This document shows, in pieces, positions 8,083-14,710 of a DNA stretch of 36,538 nt. The position numbers and the translations under genes are program-made. The notes under the pieces are model-generated. The model had not been told where the DNA came from. It saw nothing but the letters and a program-made list of their open reading frames with translations, and ran no database searches. Numbering within the stretch: position 1 is the stretch's first letter; every line of letters begins with the position of its first letter. The stretch comes from an uncultured Clostridia bacterium (GTDB taxonomy: Bacteria > Bacillota > Clostridia > Lachnospirales > CAG-274): contig CALWRD010000105.1 of the NCBI GenBank assembly GCA_944383875.1, positions 1 to 36,538 on the forward strand, written 5' to 3'.

Positions 8083-9120
8083 ATGAGTATTAGAGATAGA
8101 AGGATTGATCAGCTTCGCAGCTTTGCAATGTTATGGGTGATCTTTGTCCATGTTTTATATTGGAGTACTTTTATTACGTCTGAATATGCTAATACAATAA
8201 AGTCTTTTTGTCTTTTTGAAATGCCTTTATTCTTTTTCGTTACAGGGGCGGCAAACAGCTTTGGCAGAAATACCGGCTATTGTAATTTTGTTTTAAGGCG
8301 TTTTAAGAGGATATTGATCCCATACTGGGTTTTTGCTATTATCTGTGCGGTTATATCCATCGCAAAGTATAGCTTTGAAGAAGGCGCATTCCGTTCAGAT
8401 GCAATTAGAATTTTTATTTCATGGCTGATACCTAATGATGCCCAGATAACATCTGTTCCCTACCTGAAATGGGCACTTTGGTTTATTCCGGTTTATTTGT
8501 GCATTGTTCTGATACTTCCACTGCTTAAGAAATACAAACAGTCAAAGGAACGAGTTGTCTTTGGAATACTGCTTGGGGCACTTTTTGTGGTAACTGATAT
8601 ATTCAATTTGGGCTGGATACAGAACGTTTCGTTCTACTGCTTGTGGGTATATATAGGATTGTTTTATACGGAGATAAAGGAGAATATCAGGTCAAAAAAC
8701 TTTTGTGGATACTTACTCTGTGTATTCATAATAAGTGTTGTGCTGATTGGTATCCTGTATTTCAGCAGTCAGTCATTGGATATGCAGAAAAATAAATTTC
8801 CTCCCAATATAAGGTTTTTGATATTTTCGGTTATGATGATATCATTGATCATATTATTGCTCCCTTGCTTTTTCAGAGCATTTGATTACATAGAAAAATA
8901 TCCTGTGGCTGCAAAGATATTTGACTTGTATTCCACACATAGCTTGACGATATTTTTATATCAAGTTTTTGCCTTTAGTTTTACAATTCCTCTGACTGAT
9001 ATGATTATACCAATGGAGGGCGGAGGGTTTGCCGTGTTGAAAGTATTATTATGCTTGTTTATGACGATACCTGCCTGTGCTTGTTTTGCAGTTATATTTA
9101 GCAGGTTTGAAAAAAATTGA
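8083..9120 (+). CDS. Acyltransferase-3 family membrane O-acyltransferase
   Basis: A 345-residue protein with about ten hydrophobic segments. It opens with RIDQLRSFAMLWVIFVHVLYW, the family signature with the conserved His in helix 1, and continues with FFFVTGAANSF and the basic LRRFKRILIPYW loop, all typical of acyltransferase family 3 (OatA / NodX / WecH type). These enzymes add acetyl or other acyl groups from the cytoplasm to envelope glycans or lipids. Start supported by TTAGGAG just upstream. Its neighbours (a polytopic putative transferase and a DPPR-synthase-like enzyme) suggest that it decorates the same envelope glycan. The acceptor is unknown. It is followed by a bidirectional terminator. 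Confidence 0.85.
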   Translation: MSIRDRRIDQLRSFAMLWVIFVHVLYWSTFITSEYANTIKSFCLFEMPLFFFVTGAANSFGRNTGYCNFVLRRFKRILIPYWVFAIICAVISIAKYSFEEGAFRSDAIRIFISWLIPNDAQITSVPYLKWALWFIPVYLCIVLILPLLKKYKQSKERVVFGILLGALFVVTDIFNLGWIQNVSFYCLWVYIGLFYTEIKENIRSKNFCGYLLCVFIISVVLIGILYFSSQSLDMQKNKFPPNIRFLIFSVMMISLIILLLPCFFRAFDYIEKYPVAAKIFDLYSTHSLTIFLYQVFAFSFTIPLTDMIIPMEGGGFAVLKVLLCLFMTIPACACFAVIFSRFEKN

Positions 9121-9220
9121 TGATAAAAGGCAATAATTAGTATAGTCCGTTATGGTCTGTTGCAGATTTGCTTAAAAGCAGATATATAGCAAACATTTGT
9201 AACTATGTTCTTTAAATAAA

Positions 9221-9270
9221 AAAGTTTCTATCTACAGTCTGACTTAGCTGTAAATAGAAACTTTAGCTTT
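9221..9270. terminator. Bidirectional terminator between acyltransferase and minus-strand membrane gene
   Basis: AAAGTTTCTATCTACAG (9221-9237) pairs with the arm at 9248-9264 over 17 bp with one mismatch. The minus-strand side carries TTTTTTATTT, the plus side a weaker T run, so it mainly ends the minus-strand gene. Confidence 0.8.
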
Positions 9271-9731
9271 TATTTCTTCTTTTTAGAGGCCTTTTTCTCG
9301 GCTTTCTGCTTAGCCTTCTTTTCCTTGGCTTTTTCTTTCATCTCAGCTGCGGATTTCATACCGGCTACATTTACTATATATAGACCCGCTATGTCAATTT
9401 TTACCGATTTTTTAAGCGGCAGTGCGTTATAAACGTTTTTATCGCATATAAGGGTCACTATCTGAGGTCCGATCTTAACTTGTGCAAAGTACATCTTAAC
9501 AAACTTTGCACGTTTGGGAATATTGTCCATCACCGCCTTAGGCATATGGACATTGGTTATTTTATCCCGTCTTTTATCTATGATGTAGGCGGTTTGCGTC
9601 ATTTTCTGCCTGTTTATCATTTCCTCCTGCTCGTCGAGCTTTTTATATGCCCAACGGTTGAGAAAAAAGAAACCTGCAACGATAACTACAACCAACAGTA
9701 TAATTAAAAGAAGTATGTCGGATAAGGTCAT
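9270..9731 (-). CDS. Membrane-anchored protein with lysine-rich tail, function unknown
   Basis: A 153-residue protein. Residues 5-24 are one hydrophobic helix (ILLLIILLVVVIVAGFFFL), residues ~30-120 are a compact domain with alternating hydrophobic strands (KFVKMYFAQVKIG, IVTLICDKNVYNAL), and the last ~30 residues are almost only Lys, Ala and Glu. The polybasic tail could bind nucleic acid or acidic lipids. No family recognised. Start supported by AAAGGAGGATTTTAA. It has its own promoter (AGTCAA at 9787-9792 and AATATA at 9765-9770, read on the minus strand as TTGACT-N16-TATATT) that overlaps the end of yyaC. Real gene with good confidence; role unknown. Confidence 0.75.
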   Translation of the reverse strand: MTLSDILLLIILLVVVIVAGFFFLNRWAYKKLDEQEEMINRQKMTQTAYIIDKRRDKITNVHMPKAVMDNIPKRAKFVKMYFAQVKIGPQIVTLICDKNVYNALPLKKSVKIDIAGLYIVNVAGMKSAAEMKEKAKEKKAKQKAEKKASKKKK

Positions 9732-9764
9732 TTAAAATCCTCCTTTAGTAAGTATCATATCTAT

Positions 9765-9792
9765 AATATACCAATTAAGGGGGATTAGTCAA
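9765..9792 (-). promoter_or_regulatory. Sigma-A promoter of the lysine-rich membrane gene
   Basis: On the minus strand TTGACT (9787-9792), 16-base spacer, TATATT (9765-9770). TATTAT two bases upstream gives an 18-base spacer as the alternative. Confidence 0.6.
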
Positions 9793-9795
9793 CCG

Positions 9796-10347
9796 TTAAT
9801 TTGCAACCGTATTGATATGTTTAAGCAGGCTTTCGGCAATGGCTGAACTTATTATCTCCGAAAGGGCTATTACCTCATTAAGCCGCACGGTGGATAAATT
9901 GGTAAGGGTGTTGCCGTGGCAGGAACCTACTATTCCTGTTATTGCCAGATTGCCCACAGCGGTAAGGGCTCTGTTTACGCCGGCTCCGGGTACCACGCTT
10001 CCCTCCGAAAGGGTTACCGAGCCTATATGTGTTCCCAGACAGGCATCTACCGCTATTATATAGGGTTTTGGAGAAATTGAGCCTAAGCTCTCTATGGTTT
10101 CCTTTAAGTTAAGAGCATGTACTGGACTTTCAAGGGTGCCCAGAACGGATATTTTACCGCCAAATATTGCTTTTAATCTGCTGCCCGTTATAGGACCAAG
10201 GCAATCCCCTGTCAGCCTGTCCGAGCCTATGCACAGAACTATGGGACGTACATCAGAGGGGATGCGTGCTCCGATCAGTCTGCTTAAAGAGTCTACAGGC
10301 TGTTTGTCATAAGGATTTATATAATATACCAGTTTGGAAGATGTCAT
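9796..10347 (-). CDS. yyaC: YyaC-family spore protease-like protein (DUF1256)
   Basis: A 183-residue protein of the YyaC family, related in fold to the germination protease GPR and hydrogenase-maturation peptidases. Recognisable blocks are IVLCIGSDRLTGDCLGPITGS near the start, GTLESPVHALNL, then IIAVDACLG and GSVVPGAGVNRALTAVGN. The Asp residues in GSDRLTGD and VDACLG are where related peptidases have catalytic or metal-binding acids. YyaC is widespread in endospore formers, but its substrate is not established. Start supported by GAAGGGTGATG close upstream. A sigma-E-like promoter lies 24 bases before the start codon. It supports a sporulating host. Confidence 0.88.
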   Translation of the reverse strand: MTSSKLVYYINPYDKQPVDSLSRLIGARIPSDVRPIVLCIGSDRLTGDCLGPITGSRLKAIFGGKISVLGTLESPVHALNLKETIESLGSISPKPYIIAVDACLGTHIGSVTLSEGSVVPGAGVNRALTAVGNLAITGIVGSCHGNTLTNLSTVRLNEVIALSEIISSAIAESLLKHINTVAN

Positions 10348-10370
10348 TTCATCACCCTTCTTTTTTTTAT

Positions 10371-10396
10371 AGTGTACGCTTTTTTTGCAAAAATAT
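10371..10396 (-). promoter_or_regulatory. Sigma-E-like (mother-cell) sporulation promoter for yyaC
   Basis: On the minus strand ATATT (10392-10396), 13-base spacer, CGTACACT (10371-10378), which matches seven of eight positions of the sigma-E -10 pattern CATACA-[A/C]-T. No sigma-A promoter is visible there. Sigma assignment by pattern only. Confidence 0.55.
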
Positions 10397-10401
10397 GTAC
10401 A

Positions 10402-10476
10402 GCTGTCGGCTAAAATGTGGTTATTACCAAAATATGGATAAAATTTGTTTTACGAAAGTTGGAATGCGCCGACAGC
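10402..10476. repeat. Inverted repeat between yyaC and the LysM gene
   Basis: GCTGTCGGC (10402-10410) and GCCGACAGC (10468-10476) are perfect 9-base inverted repeats 57 bases apart in the divergent intergenic region. They may be a regulator site or the base of an RNA stem upstream of the LysM gene. Confidence 0.35.
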
Positions 10477-10556
10477 CTTTGGCAATATTCTTGAATTTAA
10501 AGTGTTAGTATCTTAATGCAGTAATTAAAAATACGTAGGAAGAAAGGGTGTTAATT

Positions 10557-11645
10557 ATGAACGAAGAGGAAAAAACAGTACTGCCTGCCAATGTCAAACA
10601 AATAGGCAGTATAACAGGCGGCAGCCGTATCTATATGGAGGACTATGCTTGTACATACTTGCAGCAGTATGCCCAGTGTGAACCAGGCAGGGAAAAGGCG
10701 GCTTTTTTGGTAGGCAAATGCTGTGAGATAGATGGTGAGGAAATACTTTTTATCAGTGGCGTTATAAAGGGCAAGTATACAGTCAGAAGAGGAGGTATGA
10801 CCGAACTTACGGAAAAAAGCTGGCAGTATGCGGAAAAGCAGCTTAAGATGTATTTCGAGGGACTGTCTGTGGTTGGTTGGGCTTATATACAGCCCGGCTT
10901 TGAGGACTATTTAAGTGACAGCCTTATGGATTATCAGCGAAGATATGCTCAAAAGGGGCTTAATGTATTGTTTTTAAACGATCCTACAGAAAAGATCAGC
11001 AGTTTTTTTAAGTGGGATGAGGAAAGCGAAACCTTTATGGCAGTTAAAGGCTATCTTGTTTACTATGAAAAAAACGAGGGTATGCACGAATATATGCTTG
11101 AAAATAAGCTTAAGACTGTTGTTAAGGAAGATACCGCAAGTGCTGAGCCTACAACCGATGAAAAGCTTACCCGCACGGTCCGTTCCGCTGACAGCAACAA
11201 GAATAAGGTAAGGGCAGCCGAACAAAAACGTCTGTCCAATTTACTTGGCAGTGTCAGTTTTGTAATGCTGCTTGTGTGCTTTGTAATGGGTGCAGGGCTT
11301 ATTCGCAGTGACGAACGTATTAATGTGCTTGAACATGAGCTCAGCTTGCTCCAAAGTGATTTGGAAGGTGTGCAAAGTGTATTTGCTTCCCAAAACGGAG
11401 AACCATCAACGGAGACCTCAACACAGGCAACAAGCGTTGAAACGACAACGATGGTACAGACTACTCTGGAAAGCAAACAAGAAGAATATGTCAGCTATAC
11501 TGTAGAGGAAGGGGATACTCTGCTTAAGATATGTAAAAATGAGTACGGCAATGGAGACAGAGTAGAGGAAATAATGGAGCTTAACGACATAGATGACCCT
11601 TCAAGGCTGTATGTGGGTATGGAGCTTAAGCTCCCACAGGAGTGA
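10557..11645 (+). CDS. Membrane LysM protein with cytoplasmic MPN/JAMM-like domain lacking metal ligands
   Basis: A 362-residue protein in four parts. Residues ~15-175 look like an MPN (JAB/JAMM) domain: E46-KAAFLVG matches the E-x2-G-x-M-x-G strand, and VGWAYIQPGFEDYLS (106-120) lines up with the Rpn11 segment V-G-W-Y-H-S-H-P-G-F-x3-L-S. The metal-binding His, His and Asp are replaced by Tyr110, Gln112 and Leu123, so it should not be a metalloprotease. Residues ~229-249 are one transmembrane helix preceded by basic residues, placing the N-terminus inside. Residues 253-277 are a coiled coil, 281-308 a Thr/Ser/Glu linker, and 312-360 a LysM domain (YTVEEGDTLLKICKNEYG) that binds peptidoglycan. 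ATG 10557 is preferred over GTG 10548 because AGGAAGAAAGGG ends at 10548. A histidine kinase starts 4 bases after the stop. The MPN call is by eye. Confidence 0.75.
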   Translation: MNEEEKTVLPANVKQIGSITGGSRIYMEDYACTYLQQYAQCEPGREKAAFLVGKCCEIDGEEILFISGVIKGKYTVRRGGMTELTEKSWQYAEKQLKMYFEGLSVVGWAYIQPGFEDYLSDSLMDYQRRYAQKGLNVLFLNDPTEKISSFFKWDEESETFMAVKGYLVYYEKNEGMHEYMLENKLKTVVKEDTASAEPTTDEKLTRTVRSADSNKNKVRAAEQKRLSNLLGSVSFVMLLVCFVMGAGLIRSDERINVLEHELSLLQSDLEGVQSVFASQNGEPSTETSTQATSVETTTMVQTTLESKQEEYVSYTVEEGDTLLKICKNEYGNGDRVEEIMELNDIDDPSRLYVGMELKLPQE

Positions 11646-11649
11646 AATT

Positions 11650-12288
11650 ATGAGGGGTGAAAAGGAGGCTGCCGCAGCCCTTGCCCATGAGGTGAAAAAT
11701 CCCCTTGCCCTTATCAGGGCAAATATGGATTTAATTAAGCCTGCGGTCAGCGATGAAGAGAGCAAAAAGTGTATTGAGCTTATTTACAGGGAGATAGACC
11801 GTATTAACAACGTTGTGACCGGATATGTTTTCAGCAGGGAGGAAAATGAGATTATCTTTGTTGAAGACCTTATCTGCGATGTTATTGACGAGTACCATGT
11901 TACCGACAATAAAAGCGTGGAGTTTATTATAGAGGCTGCCGATGAGGAACTTTGCGTCAAGGCAAGCTACAGTAAGCTTTGTATTCTGTTTTTTAATATT
12001 TATAAAAATGCCGTTGAGGCTGTGGAAGAAAAAGGGGTTATTTTAACGGAGATAGAGGGCGGTAAGGAGCTTGTTACCGTTAAGGTTACCGATAACGGTA
12101 AGGGGCTTGATGAAGGTATTGCCGCTGCCGTGGGACAGCCTTTTGTAAGCGGAAAAGAGGACGGTATGGGGCTGGGCATAGCTATCTGTAAACGTATAGC
12201 CGAAGAATACGGCGGAGATGTCAGTTTGGAAAATGTAAAGGAGGGAGGCTGTAGGGCAACTGTTACCCTTGCCGCCTATAAAAGGTGA
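11650..12288 (+). CDS. Sensorless cytoplasmic histidine kinase
   Basis: A 212-residue minimal kinase: H-box LAHEVKNPL with His13, N-box NIYKNAVEA with Asn120, G1 DNGKGLDEG at 148-156 and G2 GMGLGIAICKRI from 172. There is no membrane or sensor domain at all. The frame is open from 11593, but ATG 11650 is preferred because AGGAG sits seven bases upstream and the earlier part overlaps the LysM gene. It starts 4 bases after the membrane LysM/MPN-like protein, which may act as its sensor, passing cell-wall status to the kinase. No response regulator is nearby, so it is an orphan; in sporulating Clostridia orphan kinases often act on Spo0A, but nothing here proves that. A terminator follows directly. 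Confidence 0.88.
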   Translation: MRGEKEAAAALAHEVKNPLALIRANMDLIKPAVSDEESKKCIELIYREIDRINNVVTGYVFSREENEIIFVEDLICDVIDEYHVTDNKSVEFIIEAADEELCVKASYSKLCILFFNIYKNAVEAVEEKGVILTEIEGGKELVTVKVTDNGKGLDEGIAAAVGQPFVSGKEDGMGLGIAICKRIAEEYGGDVSLENVKEGGCRATVTLAAYKR

Positions 12289-12292
12289 ATTG

Positions 12293-12329
12293 AAAGCTGC
12301 GGAGAGGACTAAGGTCACCGCAGCTTTTT
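12293..12329 (+). terminator. Terminator of the LysM-kinase operon
   Basis: AAAGCTGCGG (12293-12302) pairs with CCGCAGCTTT (12318-12327) followed by T residues. Confidence 0.85.
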
Positions 12330-12424
12330 ATTTCTTGATGGGAAAATGTGGGAAAATCTAAAAATATTAGCCTTTAGAAAGGAGAAGGTGCACTAAAAAT
12401 GACTAAATTAGTACACACTTCTGA

Positions 12425-12497
12425 TGTGTCCCATGGGAATTGAACCCACGACCTTTCGGTTCGGAGCCGAACGCTCTATCCACTGAGCTAGGGACAC
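12425..12497 (-). tRNA. tRNA-Arg (anticodon CCG)
   Basis: On the minus strand a complete cloverleaf: acceptor GTGTCCC/GGGACAC, D-arm GCTC/GAGC, anticodon stem TTCGG/CCGAA with loop CTCCGAA (anticodon CCG, reading CGG), five-base variable loop, and T-arm GTGGG-TTCAATT-CCCAT with one G-U pair. The 3' CCA is not encoded (A then TCA). It reads the rare CGG arginine codon. Confidence 0.95.
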
Positions 12498-12503
12498 TTA
12501 TAT

Positions 12504-13427
12504 TTAATTTTTCACGGGGCGGTTTACGATATACACGCCGAGGCTTACCAGCACCAGTGCTACAAGTGTATTTACATTAAGAAACTCATCCCCTAGGAAT
12601 ATACCCGAAAGTATAACGCCGAATACAGGGTTTAAAAAGCAGTATACGGATATTTTACCCACGGGATTATACTTAAGCAGCTGTGCCCATACAGCAAATG
12701 CCACCGATGATAGCAGTGCAAGATATACCAGCATAGCAAAGGCGGAAAGGCTGGGTATTGACAGATGTCCGCCGAATACCAGACCTATTATAACAAGGAG
12801 TATACCACCAAAGGAGAGATGTATACCCGTTACCATTACCGAGTCCGCATCAGCCGTAACAAATTTGGTAATTACAGAGCCAAGGGCAAAGCAAAATGCG
12901 GCTATCAGTATAAAACCGTCACCCATAAAGGTAAAATTCATATCCACGCTTCCGCCGCCCATACAGCAGATCACAACGCCGCCAAAGCCCAGTATGCAGC
13001 CCACAAGCTTAGTCAAATTCATCCTGTCGCTTTTAAAGCAGAAGTGGGCAAGTATAACCGCAAAAAAGTTGCCGATGGAGTTAAGTATTGAACCCTTTAC
13101 TCCGGTCAGGTAAATGAGGCTTATATAGAAGAAAATATATTCCAAAGTGGTTTGTATAAAGCCAAGGAGAAGTATTCCTTTAAGCTGTCCCCTTTTAGGC
13201 AGTATAAGGCTTTTGTGCATTACCGTATTAAAAATGGTAACAATAATACCGGCAGCGGTGAAACGTATGCCGGCAAAGAGCATCTTTGAAGCAATGTCTT
13301 CGGATGGAATTTCAAACAGCTCGTAGCCTATCTTAATGGCAGGAAAAGCGCTGCCCCAAAGAAAAGTAGCTATAATGGCACAGATAAATATATTAAGCGG
13401 TTTGGTAAAAAAATTACCTTTTTCCAT
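12504..13427 (-). CDS. EamA/DMT-superfamily metabolite transporter
   Basis: A 307-residue protein with ten hydrophobic helices in two homologous halves, as in the drug/metabolite transporter superfamily. FLWGSAFPAIKIGYEL in the first helix and FLNPVFGVILSGIFLGDEFLN near the end are characteristic EamA segments. Such proteins export amino acids or other small metabolites; the substrate is not predictable here. Start supported by AAGGAGT nine bases upstream. It lies downstream of the aldolase gene on the same strand, beyond a hairpin, with no clear promoter of its own, so partial read-through from the aldolase promoter is likely. It ends 6 bases before the tRNA gene on the same strand. Confidence 0.88.
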   Translation of the reverse strand: MEKGNFFTKPLNIFICAIIATFLWGSAFPAIKIGYELFEIPSEDIASKMLFAGIRFTAAGIIVTIFNTVMHKSLILPKRGQLKGILLLGFIQTTLEYIFFYISLIYLTGVKGSILNSIGNFFAVILAHFCFKSDRMNLTKLVGCILGFGGVVICCMGGGSVDMNFTFMGDGFILIAAFCFALGSVITKFVTADADSVMVTGIHLSFGGILLVIIGLVFGGHLSIPSLSAFAMLVYLALLSSVAFAVWAQLLKYNPVGKISVYCFLNPVFGVILSGIFLGDEFLNVNTLVALVLVSLGVYIVNRPVKN

Positions 13428-13477
13428 CGCAAATTACTCCTTCGTTTTATTGCCCCACTCTTTGCTTTTCAAAGCAA

Positions 13478-13500
13478 GGGGCTGTGGATTTCACAGCCCC
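13478..13500 (-). terminator. GC-rich hairpin after the aldolase gene
   Basis: GGGGCTGTG (13478-13486) pairs with CACAGCCCC (13492-13500), a perfect 9-bp stem with a five-base loop. A second small hairpin (TTGCTTT/AAAGCAA, 13461-13476) adjoins it. No long U tract follows on the minus strand, so termination may be partial. Confidence 0.5.
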
Positions 13501-13526
13501 GAAAAATCTTTGGATTGTAATAGTTA

Positions 13527-14489
13527 TTACTTCTGTACAAGATGTACTGCAAAGCCTGCAATCTCGTCCTTAAGGTAGATAGATGTAGTCTTGCCGTTCT
13601 TAACTGAAGCAGAGTCCATATCAAACTCAACGCCCTTAACCTCGGAAAGATAACGGATAGCTCTGTCAACGCTGTTAGTGCTGATAGCGATATGACCGTT
13701 AGTACCTTTGAACATCTGCTTTCTTACCTCGATGCCCTTGCCTGCAAATACAGCTGAGCTGTGGTCGTCGTACTCGAAGCCGAAGATGTCACAGAACTTC
13801 TTGGCAGCAGCGGCAGCAACATCAGCATTTTCTGTGTTGATACCTACGTGAGCGAACTCAAGACCGAGCATAGCCTCAACAGCCTCTCTACAGAGCTTGG
13901 TGATTTCGTCAAACTTGCCTTCCTTGATAAGGGAACCCTTAACCATCCAGCTGCCGCCGCAGCAAAGGATCTTGTCGTAAGCAAGGTAGTTGTTAAGGTT
14001 GCCTGCGTTGATACCGCCTGTAGGCATAAACTTAACATTTGTGTAAGGACCGCACATAGCCTTGATCATTGGAAGACCGCCGGCAGCTTCGGCAGGGAAG
14101 AACTTGATAACCTCAAGACCGCATTCGAGAGCCTGCTCAACATCGCTTGGACGTGAAGTACCTGGAGTCATAAGGTATCCCTTTTCGTTGCAGTACTCAA
14201 CAACCTTTCTGTTAAAGCCGGGAGATACAAGGAACTTTGCGCCTGCTGCAACAGCCCTGTCAGCCTGCTCGGTTGTAAGTACGGTACCTGCACCTACGAT
14301 AAGCTCGGGAACCTCGGCAGCCATCCTCTTGATAGCTTCCTCAGCCTCAGCTGTTCTGAAAGTTACCTCAGCACAAGGGATACCGCCTGCTACAAGTGCC
14401 TTAGCAAGAGGTACAGCCTTTTCAACGTCATCAATAACAACTACGGGAACAATACCGATAGTGCCTAATTTCTTTAATAAATCGTTCAT
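13527..14489 (-). CDS. eda: KDPG/KHG aldolase fused to a C-terminal VOC (glyoxalase-fold) domain
   Basis: A 320-residue protein. Residues 1-205 are a class I 2-keto-3-deoxy-6-phosphogluconate / 4-hydroxy-2-oxoglutarate aldolase: catalytic Glu41 in AEVTFRT, VGAGTVLT, VSPGFN, TPGTSRPSDVEQAL, Schiff-base Lys129 in VIKFFPAEAAGG, and the phosphate-site segment MPTGGIN. It cleaves KDPG to pyruvate and glyceraldehyde 3-phosphate in sugar-acid breakdown. Residues ~212-320 (FAHVGINTEN ... GHIAISTNSVDRAI ... IYLKDEIAGFAVHLVQ) form a vicinal-oxygen-chelate domain not found in the usual ~210-residue Eda. ATG 14489 is preferred over 14510 because GGAAAGGTGG lies nine bases before it and overlaps the earlier ATG. 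No kinase or dehydratase of the pathway is nearby. Own promoter with an inverted repeat. Confidence 0.88.
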   Translation of the reverse strand: MNDLLKKLGTIGIVPVVVIDDVEKAVPLAKALVAGGIPCAEVTFRTAEAEEAIKRMAAEVPELIVGAGTVLTTEQADRAVAAGAKFLVSPGFNRKVVEYCNEKGYLMTPGTSRPSDVEQALECGLEVIKFFPAEAAGGLPMIKAMCGPYTNVKFMPTGGINAGNLNNYLAYDKILCCGGSWMVKGSLIKEGKFDEITKLCREAVEAMLGLEFAHVGINTENADVAAAAAKKFCDIFGFEYDDHSSAVFAGKGIEVRKQMFKGTNGHIAISTNSVDRAIRYLSEVKGVEFDMDSASVKNGKTTSIYLKDEIAGFAVHLVQK

Positions 14490-14516
14490 TGGGATAATCC
14501 ACCTTTCCATATAAAT

Positions 14517-14530
14517 GCAAATTTATTTGC
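14517..14530. promoter_or_regulatory. Operator candidate in the aldolase leader
   Basis: GCAAAT-TT-ATTTGC, a 6-2-6 inverted repeat placed 9-22 bases downstream of the aldolase -10 box, where a repressor would block transcription. GCAAAT also occurs within the prs -35 region (14629-14634). Confidence 0.4.
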
Positions 14531-14538
14531 TTAATGTA

Positions 14539-14567
14539 ATTGTACCACCTGTCAAACTATAAGTCAA
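14539..14567 (-). promoter_or_regulatory. Sigma-A promoter of the aldolase gene
   Basis: On the minus strand TTGACT (14562-14567), 17-base spacer, TACAAT (14539-14544). Confidence 0.75.
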
Positions 14568-14626
14568 CAAGTGTATTTATACAATTTAATAATGAAAAAA
14601 CTCTGAAATTTTTACAAATTATCAAA

Positions 14627-14655
14627 TTGCAAATTTAGCCAAAATGTTATATAAT
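14627..14655 (+). promoter_or_regulatory. Sigma-A promoter of the PRPP synthetase gene
   Basis: TTGCAA (14627-14632), 17-base spacer, TATAAT (14650-14655). The 50-base leader contains a small hairpin GGGA-GTTA-TCCC (14673-14684). Confidence 0.78.
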
Positions 14656-14710
14656 ATTTACGTAAAATTAACGGGAGTTATCCCTATCATATATTTAAAG
14701 GAGAAAGAAT

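Noticed and set aside
11063..11476. Long minus-strand frame inside the LysM gene and similar antisense frames elsewhere
   Set aside because: Shadows of real genes; no ribosome sites and low-complexity translations.
12399..12443. Short frame with a good AGAAAGGAG site running into the tRNA on the opposite strand
   Set aside because: Only 14 codons, ends inside the antisense of the tRNA gene; probably chance.
12425..12497. tRNA as an integration site for a mobile island
   Set aside because: No integrase and no partial tRNA repeat was found on either side.
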